Assembly: GCF_017591435.1 (NCBI RefSeq)
Contig: NC_059278.1
Location: 19,291,989 to 19,355,988 of the forward strand
Direction of reading: 5' to 3'
DNA length: 64,000 nt
DNA from: Portunus trituberculatus
Lineage: Eukaryota > Arthropoda > Malacostraca > Decapoda > Portunidae
The translations under genes were made by a program, and so were the position numbers. The notes under the pieces were generated by a model. It was not told where the DNA came from and did not search any database. It saw only the letters and a program-made list of their open reading frames with translations. Positions 45,723 to 56,301 of the stretch are shown piece after piece (positions within the stretch are counted from its first letter, which is position 1; each line of letters starts with the position of its first letter).

Positions 45723-48637
45723 TTATTCAAATGGGGCAGACATTGCCTTGGCCTGTGCTCGCACTCTCTTCTCATATTCCAATCGGTTTTGGCTGGAACA
45801 AGAAAAAGAAAATTAAGGAGAGCACAGGACTACAACAGATACTCCATTTATTCCTATTGTGCTCATCAAAATGGCATGGAACAAGAGGCACTCACCAGTA
45901 GATGGTATACAGCTTGGCCTGTGCGGGCTCCATTTATTTCTATTGTGCTCATCAAAATGGCATGGAACAAGAGGCACTCACCAGTAGATGGTATACGCCT
46001 CGGCCTGTGCAGGGTCCTTGATGTTGGGATCGTTGAGGAGGTCCTGAATTCCCAAGAGAATCTGCTTGATTGTAATGGCGGGCCTCCAGTCCTTCTCTTC
46101 ATCCAGCAGGGACAGACATACTGTTCCTGAATAGTGATAAAGGAAAGTTAGCACATCTATCTATTGATATTATATTCTTAAATTTTACTTTCCAACACAC
46201 ATTACCACTTTCACTACTCAAATGTCTTTTCTATACACTAGGCAAGCAGTCTCACACATGTTCAAGACAAAACAAAGCCATAATTCAATCCAAAGCAACA
46301 CAAGTAATTAAGTCAGGGGTTCTCAACCTTTTTAATGTTAGGTACCCCTCGAAGTCTTTCAGTATTGACCACGTACTCCTTACCCACAATGCAGCGTCAG
46401 GAAGGGTAACAATAGATGCATGGTTTATAGACTTAGTTTATTAAGTTTAAATTGTGTTATATATGGGGAGCAGACAAATTTTAAAATTAATATTAGTATG
46501 TTTCTATTAGAGATGTACCGATGCATCGGTATCGGTATTGGAATCGGTATCGGCCCATATTTTGGGTATCGGTATCAGCTTATTTTATGCCGATACTTCC
46601 GATACCTAAAAGGAATTTACTACTTAGTGATATATTCGACATAAGATATTGATGACACCAAATTAATATAATACGGCGTATTAAGTTTCCATGGTGATTA
46701 CTGTATGTCATAGAATACTGTTTTCTGTGGTAATAACCACAACCTACCACAACCTAGAAATTTAGAATAAACTAAACTTTTTTCTATTTAATTGAAAAGA
46801 TTAGGTGAAAGCTCATGTTTCTGAATTGGTCTACTAATGTCTAATGAATTAATATCAAAGGATGTCAGATTTAATTAAAGAGAAACATACACAACAAAAT
46901 GAGTTTCTTTTGCTAACAATTTGTGTCTGTTTTACAATTTTAATAATTTTAAAAATATTTTTGATCGCCAAAATATCGTCAATAAAATTAATAATGAAAA
47001 TGCACAAGACCAAATGGTCGCTAAAGGAGTAAGAAGTAAGAATTTAAAATAACTGACAAGAATCAGAAGACTGAGAAGATATTCATTCCAATTACTGAGT
47101 AATTTACCTTTGCAAATGGCTTCAAAAAGCTTCTAGAATTGCTCCTATTTCACAAACGTTCTCTTACAGCATCCCCCAAAAAAACAAAGCCTCCCATCTG
47201 ATAACGCTCACCGTCCACCAACTCATCCTGGTGTCCAGTGCAGTAATCACTATCAGTAGTAGTATCGGCATCGGTGGTATTGGTATCGGCCCAATTAGGT
47301 GGTATCGGTACCGGAATCGGCCAAAATTTTGGTATCGGTACATCTCTAGTTTCTATGAGGTAGTGTCAATAGGAACTGGTACTTCACAGGGAGACACTAT
47401 ATGTGACTAACATGCAATACATTTACCAAAAGGAACTATATCAGATAATTTTCGATCATTATGAGAGTGAACTGGGTAGTGTTGTTTGCAGCTAGTTGCA
47501 ACTTGTAACTAGTAACAGTGATAAATAAGTCACCGTGTGTGTGAATAACGTATAAAATAATAAATCAGAACAAATATTACAGGTTTGCAAGGTTGTGTGG
47601 CAACTGTAATCCAAGAGAGCTTTCTCTCAAGTGATATAACTCCAAGAGTTTCCTTGTTAACATTGTTAATGTGTCCTGGTTCTATTGAAGGACACATCCA
47701 GCCTAGCACATGTAGACCACATTTTATACAACAAACAAATTTGCAGCTATTCAAAACTGAAACATTTTGAGAAACCTGCCACGTATCCCCAAAATTCCTC
47801 TCACGTACCCCTGTGGGTACGTGTACCCCAGGTTGAGAACCCCTGAATTAGGTCAATGTTCCAATATCTCCATCAAATCAACATTTTAACTGTACATCTT
47901 TTCAAGTTTACTGTTATGAGCAAAATTAATTCTGATATAAACAAGTAAATAATAGAAAACACACCATGAAGAAACACTGAATAACATCACACACATCAAT
48001 GTTTATGGTGCACATTTGCCAATAAATGAAAACAATATAAATAACAAAAAATCACTGTAAACATTACAGATAGATAAATATTTAAAGTTTATATCTACCT
48101 GATGGGTAGACATTGGGATGGAAGAGAGGTGGTTCAAATTTGCACTTGGGTGGAGTGGAGGGGTAATCGTCTTTGAAGATCATGCGCAATCTGTACAGGC
48201 CACTCTCCCACGGTGTCTGTAGGTTAGAGAAGACAAACATCACATATACATCTTACTTAGTGGATATGAAGCTACAATGCACTTAGAAGCTGCAGGCACT
48301 CACCCCTTTCTTGCCAGGGATGGCACATTCCCAGTTCATGAGGTTCAGGGTGCCATCTGGGTTCTTTGTAGGCCGAGCAATGAACCCCTGTAAGTACAAA
48401 AGTAAATCAACAAACAAGGAGGAAGTTTTTTTTTTTGTGTTTTTACACAAATCTAGGACAGGTTACAATAGGAATAACACCACAGGATAACAATAACACC
48501 AACAAACAAACAAAAATTTAAGTTAACACATTAAATTCATTGTATGCCCTAAATCAGATGTTCATACTTACAAAAGGATGATCTTTCCTCCATGCCTTTC
48601 TCTCCTCAGCCAGACGAGCAATGGCAATTCCAGACAT
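45723..48637 (-). CDS. UBE2I: SUMO-conjugating enzyme Ubc9 (UBE2I; lesswright orthologue)
   Basis: Five coding exons on the minus strand: 48637-48572, 48387-48304, 48216-48099, 46126-45982 and 45792-45723 (stop TAA). All phases fit and the product is 160 aa, against 158 in human. It starts MSGIAIARLAEERKAWRKDH, carries FHPNVYPSG with the HPN motif, and has the catalytic cysteine in TVCLSLL at residue 93, the position of human Cys93. DEEKDWRPAITIKQ and AEAYTIYC are also typical. It takes SUMO from the E1 and attaches it to lysines in psi-K-x-E sites, mainly in the nucleus. The intron between exons 3 and 4 contains nested hAT elements. The gene is tail to tail with the secreted-protein gene. 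A non-coding exon upstream is listed separately. Identity is certain. Confidence 0.97.
45847..46018 (-). repeat. 86-bp tandem duplication of the Ubc9 exon 4 / intron boundary
   Basis: The end of exon 4, its donor and about 45 bp of intron are present twice with an 86-bp offset. The shared words are 'cattgtgctcatcaaaatgg'-like intron and 'ggcactcaccagtagatgg' at the donor. The outer copy (donor at 45895) has several substitutions in the exon part and so is not a usable repeat of the coding sequence. Confidence 0.9.
46314..47845 (+). mobile_element. hAT element, outer (non-autonomous), in Ubc9 intron 3
   Basis: Perfect 16-bp terminal inverted repeats CAGGGGTTCTCAACCT at both ends. An 8-bp target duplication aattaagt / aattaggt (one mismatch) lies at 46306-46313 and 47846-47853. 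Total 1532 bp, of which 849 bp is a second element with its target duplication. No transposase frame. Confidence 0.88.
46508..47348 (+). mobile_element. hAT element, inner, nested in the outer one
   Basis: Termini 'tagagatgtaccgatgc' and the complement of 'gtatcggtacatctcta'. Perfect 8-bp target duplication gtttctat at 46500-46507 and 47349-47356. Length 841 bp. Both sub-terminal regions are dense in 'ggtatcgg' words. No transposase frame. Confidence 0.9.
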
Positions 48638-49145
48638 AGTGGCGAGTTAAACTGAAAGGACACCAATTGGTATTAATTTACACAGTACATATCTAACTAG
48701 CTAATTAGGTCCCGGTGATGTAGCAACAAGCACCGTCGCCTCACAGTCCAGATCTCTTGGGTTAGAATCTTGGGACTCCTTGTATAGCAATACATCTCAA
48801 AGTTAGGTTATTGTCCAGTTGTCAGTTTTACATCATTAGGTCTGTGTGTGGTATTGATACACACAGGCCTAGATGCATCTTTATTCAATAAGAAAAACAA
48901 TTTGGTGAATATATAATAAAAAATAAAATGTATATATAAATAAATAAATACATAATATTTAATAATTAATATTATCAAATAATAATTATGGCTTCACCAT
49001 AGGTAGCCATGTCTGCTATATCCAGATTTTGAGTCTCTTGACCCTTCCTCAGTAGCTGATGGGTTGGAGTTTCCTCTGCCATGTCTGGAGTGGAAGTGAA
49101 TTGGCGTGTGTCTGCATTCCTCTGAGGAACTGCCCACATATACTT

Positions 49146-49150
<5 letters not shown>

Positions 49151-49214
<64 letters not shown>
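49151..49214. repeat. (AT)n microsatellite
   Basis: About 64 bp, in the upstream intron of Ubc9. Confidence 0.95.
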
Positions 49215-49218
<4 letters not shown>

Positions 49219-50375
49219 ACAAACAGCAATTAAAAATTAGCAGGCCAATTCCCATTATAACCCATTTATGAGAAGTAACCTAAGATTAAAGTCACAATAC
49301 ATTTGCCAAAGTCAATTATTAATTTCATGAAGGCAGGTGTGTTAGAGGTTGCCTGGCTGGTCAGTAATGGAAGTTGCCTGTACAATGGTGGTGTATGTCA
49401 AACCTAAAGTAATAATTAGATAATGGTTTGGCAGAATAAGGAGCCGAGGTGAGTACCTTTTAGTGAAGCAAGGGAGAGAACAATCAATGTTCAGGGTGTA
49501 TGATGCCCTGCCATCCGGCCCAGGCGTCACCCACCATGCACAACACGTGGTGCTGAGGCTGCTGAGCCCGCAACCCACACCATTGTTACACAAGATAAAG
49601 AGAAAGAAAAAAGAAGCAAGGTTTCTGATAACGCCTCAATTTTCATAATCGACATATCAGTTGTCAGTGATTCACCTCCAGTTCCAGTTATATGGCAAAT
49701 AATGCAAACTGCAGCACAATGAATGAAAGCTTGAATAATAGAAATGGTTATATTCAAATGACATTACATTCCATTAGTTTGGCTGAAGCGGCGATAGCAC
49801 CTAAATAATTTTCCTAGGTTCTGTTAACTCCCACGAAAACAAAACAAACACAAGACCCGTAGTAGTACTTCCTCCATTATCACCACCACCACCGCCACCA
49901 CCTCACTGCACGTTGCCCCGCTAACGTCCTACCTTCACCTGCTTCACGTGCACGCTGATTTACTGCAGGAAACGCCGCTATGGACCATGACGGAGGCAAT
50001 GACCAGCGGGGAACAAAAGAACGGGAAAACGTGCCAATGTCCGGCTGATGGCTGCTCCTCCTCCATTCCCGCCCATAACATTACTGCCTCAATTCCGCCT
50101 CTCTCAACCAACCTGCCTCACTACCCACATCTACACATGCACCAAACATTCACGAGTCACCACAGCCACTCACCACTCTCAGCTCGGCGCAGTTACTCTC
50201 ACAGGAAGAACAGAATGTGACACTCCCTGGCCCACAATAACATGGGCTCTCCCTCCCCCACCAGATTCTCCGCCTCTCCGCTTTTCCTCTAATAATTCCA
50301 CAATCTTGCCCCGAACTCACTCACTCCTTGCTCCACACATGCCTAAAGTATTCATGGATCGAGGGCAACACTCAC

Positions 50376-50505
50376 CTGGTTCAGCCCGGAGTGTGTAGGG
50401 TATTGGCAGGCGGAAAAACACTGGTGACGGCAGAACGGGTCTGATTCTCGCCGGTCCTCGCGGGTTCTCGGCTCTCCTCGCTACTGTCCTTCGCGCCAAA
50501 TTTGA
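50376..50505 (-). other. Candidate 5' non-coding exon of Ubc9
   Basis: A GC-rich block on the minus strand ends with a strong donor (CCAG then gtgagtg at 50370-50375). The coding exon at 48637 is preceded by an acceptor (tcctttcag, exon start 48651), so an upstream leader exon is required. This CpG-containing block is the best candidate. Confidence 0.5.
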
Positions 50506-50519
50506 ACCACCTTTACCTT

Positions 50520-50919
50520 CGTCGCCACTTATATTGCGGCAGGAGATCCATATGTTTCTTTCACCATTCTTATCTCGCTGGTAGAATAGAAAGGAGCTTA
50601 GGGTGTGAATAGCATGTCTATATAATATCGTAGCCAGCGACGGAAGGCTTATCTTTTTCTTCTCGTTGGTGATGATATAGGAAACACTGATCTTCCTTTG
50701 ACGATCAGGTGATTGAGTTCAACCCGACAATTACCAATGAAAGTAGGGATGGTGAATATTTTGGAATAAGCATTGGTATTAGGCATTTCTTGTATGTCAG
50801 TTAATTATGGCTCGTTTGTGTGTTTACCATTTTTTTTTCAAAACATCAAACCAAGTAGGCTAATCAAGCATTATATACTTTCTTTTTGTAATCTTTTCTT
50901 CACTTTAACAAGCCAACAA

Positions 50920-51001
<82 letters not shown>

Positions 51002-51258
51002 TCATGTTAAATCATCATTTAATTCTCTAAATATGATATCGTCTAATTTGAAAATGGAGTCGACCACGCTGTAGATTTCTTACCTGTTTAGTCGTATAGT
51101 CCTTATTCATTGATTAGTAATTTGAACCGCATATACAGAAAGAATAAACACACACACACACACACAGCGGGTTAATCAAACATCAAATATCATTCAGTTA
51201 TTCATTGTATTGTTTAAAGTAATACCAGGCTGAAGTATCCTGACGTGACGCTTGTAAT

Positions 51259-51321
<63 letters not shown>

Positions 51322-51497
51322 TGACAGCACAAACACAGATGCTGATGTTGGTGACCTTGAAACCTTGTCCTCGCCGCCTACCCTCAGAATCGCTGCGAAA
51401 AGGTCTCGCATTGAGTTTGAACACTTTTTCTTTCTTGATAAAACTTCCACGGAGGATTGATTTAAGTAGTGAGTTTCTTTAATTTCTTTCCGCGCGC

Positions 51498-51536
<39 letters not shown>

Positions 51537-51828
51537 AAACTTTATATAATTTCACACACACACTATTCCATTTTTTAGTAGTGACGTTAGACAAGTTTAA
51601 AAAAAGAAAGAAAAAAAAGAGGTTTAGTTCAGGAAAAATATTACATCTGTCACCCTATGAGCTTTGGCACATGTTACAGTACATCTGGACGCTGGGATGC
51701 GCAGTGACAGCAGAGTCTTTTACTACCACAAGTACATACGTGAGATCTTCCCATTGCAAGCCTTCATTACGGAAACCAAGTGCTGAATTTGGCGGTATAG
51801 AGTAGTACAAACACTCATGGTAAGGCTC
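50520..51828. other. Intergenic with microsatellites
   Basis: (CT)n at 50923-50996, (GA)n at 51261-51319 and (GT)n at 51499-51535. No gene seen. Confidence 0.6.
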
Positions 51829-52029
51829 ACATTCAGAAACGCTTTGCTCTCTCACCATCACTGCTTTCCAAAGGCTCGTGGTTTTAAGGGTATTTTTTAT
51901 GGTTCTGGTGAGAGATTGGCAAGATTTCTAGTTTATCAAAAGGAAAAACTGTCTTGAAAACAAATCTAGTTGTCTCTGGGGTCTTGGAAAATTGTTGTTG
52001 TGAATGGGGAAGGCGTTTCTGAATACGGG
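51829..52029. mobile_element. MITE-2 fold-back derivative
   Basis: Both ends match the left terminus of MITE-2 ('cattcagaaacgctttgc' at the start, 'aggcgtttctgaatacggg' at the end), so the element looks like two left halves in inverted orientation rather than a normal copy. Confidence 0.5.
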
Positions 52030-52032
52030 CAT

Positions 52033-52247
52033 AAAGCTCACATTCAAAAACACTTTGCTCTCTCACCATCACTGTTTTCAAAGGCCACAGAGATGATCAG
52101 CAGGGTTCTCAAGAGTTTTTCCTGTTCATAACGTAGATACTTTGTTAATCTGTCGCTAGAACCATAAAAAACACCTTTAAAAATCCTTGCAACTTACTAA
52201 AACCTTTCGAAAGTACTGGAGGCTCGGTGCAGAAATGTTTCAGAATC
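52033..52247 (+). mobile_element. MITE-2 copy (forward)
   Basis: Starts 'cacattcaaaaacactttgc' four bases after the preceding fold-back element and ends 'gcagaaatgtttcagaat'. Confidence 0.65.
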
Positions 52248-52249
52248 TG

Positions 52250-53130
52250 GTCCTAAGAAGAGAGTGATGATTCAGTGGTATTGAAAGTGGAAAACGCTAC
52301 GTGCTACAGAACCGCCAGTCGCCTATGACGCTACAAATCTATGTCTATGCTCGAGAATACACGCTTGTCGTCAGGTGCAGAAAATAATACTCGCTCACGG
52401 AACAAAAACACGATTCAACTGCTAGATAAAACTATGTGTGCTCGTTGAATATTAAGATATGAAAATACTTCGGTGCCACAAATGTCTATTAGAATCATTA
52501 ATATGCAAATACCAGAGCATTTTAATACGTGTAGTGCTAATTTTTGAGGGGATGGGGGACAAAATGTGAATGTTCTGTGGGATCTACTGTGCTTAAACCT
52601 ACGTATACGGTGGTGTGACTTGCTGTGGGTGATGACTGACTGACTGACTGACTGACTGACTGACTGACTGACCGACTGACTGCTGCCTCTATCTTACTAC
52701 ACTCATGCTTATCTCTTCCTTCATGTTTCAGTGTGTTCTTGATCAAACTTACCTTGAGACTTTAATCAATATCCATCCCCTCAAACCAACTTCATTTGTA
52801 TATTTATTCCTGTCAAAATAGCTTAATTTCTTCATACACGTCAAAACATCTTAATTTCTTCACATATTCCTCTCAAAACATAGATTGTTCTTATGATTAC
52901 TTTGCCATTTGGTTCTCGATTAACTGTACCTTAAAACTAACCTCTATTCAAATCTAAGTAAATTTCCTTATCATCAGTTTTATCTGGTTTGCTGATTAAA
53001 TACACAATGATTAATGCTTACTATCATCTGACGTGTTATTTGCCTGTTCCTCTGCATGACGTAACATACACTCATCATTTCCTCTCCCTACTGCTCAATT
53101 AGTACAGCGCATAAGTCAAACTCAACATTC
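52250..53130. other. Intergenic with (GACT)n
   Basis: A perfect tetranucleotide tract lies at 52625-52682. Otherwise AT-rich sequence with nothing recognised. Confidence 0.6.
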
Positions 53131-53131
53131 T

Positions 53132-53137
53132 TTTATT
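53132..53137 (-). terminator. Polyadenylation signal of the phospholipase A2 gene
   Basis: AATAAA on the minus strand about 165 bp after the stop. Confidence 0.6.
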
Positions 53138-53300
53138 CTTGCCACAAATCTTTTACTTTACTCCTCTTTTTTGTCGATTTCCACTGTTTCTGTTCGCTTG
53201 CCATGTAGTTTAGCAAGCTTCATTTCCATTTTCTTCTTGGTTCTCCTGTATAACTGCAGCAAATCTGGAGCCAACTTCAGATCTCGTCGTTTTTATCCCT

Positions 53301-54922
53301 CTACTCGAAAGCCTTCATGTCGAACACCTGCCAGCGAGGCTCTCCACTTTCCTCAAACTCGTACTCTTGGCAAGCTTGCGTCAGGAGGCTGTGGGAAGAC
53401 GGCAAATGTTAAGAAAAGGGCCATTCATGTGTTTAGTAAGATAATTGTAAGCTAGTGTGTCTACAGCATTGTAAAGACAGGTATTTAGAGTGAATCTTAC
53501 GCCCGTATTCAGAAACTCCTTCCCCTCTCACTACGACAATTTTCCAAGGCCACAGAGACATCAATTGAGCCAGGTTTCAAGCCAGTTTCTCCTTTTAATA
53601 AACCAAAAATCTGTCACCAGAACCGTAAAAACACCCTTAAAAACACGAGTACCTTCAAGTGGACCTTTGGAAAGCAGTGATGGTGAGAGAACAAAGCTTT
53701 TCAGAATACACGCCTTGATACTACCACGGATATAAAAATAAATAACATTGAACTACATTTAGCAGGAAAACAACGTTGAAATTATCATTTTAAAACACAC
53801 ACACTGGATAACATAAAACGATATGACCAAGGCTCATTAAATATTAGTGCGTGCATATTTTATCATTTACATAACACGGACGACTGAGCTTTTTAGGAAT
53901 CAAGAACCATGTCCAATTACTGAGAGGGGAAAAAAATGAGTGATGTGAGGCGGCATCCTCCTCATCTGGCTTCCCTTCAATCCAGTCACTGATTACGACA
54001 AAAACTCTTCAAAAAAGCAAAGAACTCGTGATGGAAATGGATGAGAGCGAAGCCAAGGCCACATCAGGGAAGGCGAGGGTAAAGCTTTCGTCCTGCCACT
54101 CCGCCATGACCCAACACTCGCTCGGCAAACACTCGTAGCCTGACTTTCAACATCATCGGGAAACTTTTGCCTTCCACCCTCGCACGTCTCACCATCACGA
54201 CCGTATTACGAAACGTCTCAACGTCTCACCTCCACTACATTCAAAAAAGATTATTGAAGTTATACGAGTTTTAAAGATCGTTTTTATGGTAGTAATGACA
54301 AATTAACAACATTTAAACATTATTAAAAGAAGCAGTCTTAAGAACCCGGCCGGTCACATCTTTGAAAATAATCGTGGTGGTGAAGAAATGAGTTTAAATT
54401 TTTTTTTATGCTAATAATGACAAATTATGAAATTAACATCTTAACACATTATTAAAAAGAAAAGCAGTCTTAACAACCCAGCTGGTCACATCTATAGCCT
54501 TTGAAAAATAGTCGTGGTGGTGAAAATATGAGTTTTAAAGATAGTTTTTTGTATAGTAATAATGACAAATTAAGAACATTTATACATTATTAAAAGGAGA
54601 AGCAGTCTTAAGAACCCGGCTGGTCGCATCTATAGTCTTCGAAAATAGTCGTGGTGAGAGCAAAGCGTCAGAGCCTTTCTTTCCTTACCCAGCCCACTGT
54701 TTGCACCCCTTGACAGGTTTCGCCAGACGGTAACACTGGAACAGCCCCGTTGAGAAGTACGCCGAGCCCACCTCCTTGGCCTCCCCGGTGCCCACGTCCT
54801 TCAGACACTTCCTGAAGCTCTCATTGCAGTCACAGTGAGTCCTGCAGTAAAGGAGGACAAGTGTGGAGATCGATCGTGAATGCAAATTTAAATGTGGGTG
54901 ATTGTTTGTATGTATGTACACA

Positions 54923-54994
<72 letters not shown>

Positions 54995-55066
54995 GGCATG
55001 AGGAAAGTAGGCTACGAAGTTAATGTATGCGAGACTGGAACCGAAGCTGAATGATTTATGGCGTAG

Positions 55067-55097
<31 letters not shown>

Positions 55098-56242
55098 TGG
55101 TGAAGGGAGACTCGTTGCTGATGTTGTGCCGTGTCTGGCCTGGCTCGAGATCGTCGGGACAAAGATCGTGATCCCTGCAGCAGGCGTCCACCTCCTTCAG
55201 GGAACCGAGGTCATCCAAGCCCTCCGCTACGTTCCCAGTCCCGCACCACTTGGTTCCTGACGGAGGGAGAACAAGGGAAGGCAAGACTAAGACCAAGGGA
55301 AGGTAAGATTAAGAATAAGTCAGTCTCAAATTACTTAAAGGGGAAGGGAAGGCAAGGAAAGACAAAATGGAGAACACTTCGTCAGGATTATAGTGTTCAC
55401 CTCAATTTTACCTTTAACCGCTTCAGTGCTGGGACGCCTTTTTTACCGTGAGGTTTGGGTACTATTACACTATTTTACTTACGTTAATGAAGGGTCTGAA
55501 GATTAATGGCCAGAATCTTCACTATCTTAATCCCCAAATATAAGTTTCTGAAGCTGTTTAAAATCGCCAAATAATAACTAGAGTGAATATGCAAAAGTGT
55601 CATGGAACTGAAGGCGTTAAAAACAATTCAATCTCAAATTACTTAAAGAGGGAGGGAAGGCAATTGCGAAGACTAGATGGAGAACACTTCGTCAGGATAA
55701 ACGTTCATCTCAATTTTACCTTTAACCTTTTGGCTGTTATTTTTTCAGTTTATTTTTTATCTTTTTTTTATTTATACCATGCGGACTTTTCACGGAAATT
55801 TATGGGCTAGAGGGGGTTACTTTTTTGGGGTACCTCATATCTCAAAGACCACTCGCTAGGAAACCGTTGCCCCGAGTGAGGAAGCCCAACCTACACTCGG
55901 ACCGTGGACAGGATTTGAACCCGTGAGCTTGGGTTGCTACACCTTTTCCTTAATCGCTAATGACTCTGAGATATCTTTAAACTGGGTAGAAAGTATAAAG
56001 ATATATCCATTTCATCCCTTTTTTATATATTGTAGATGTTTCCAAAGGTTTCATGCATTGTTTCTATTGGTGGTAATTGCTTAGTGTCGCAGTGAAAAAG
56101 CTAGAGACTAAATTAAGCTGGCATCTTTTCCAACACTTTATGAGGAGTATAGTAAAAGAGCGAGAGAGAAATAAAATAAAATAATAAAAAGGAGCACTTC
56201 ATCAAAGGAGTAAGTTTTCTTTCCTGCAAAAGACAAATGTGT

Positions 56243-56301
<59 letters not shown>

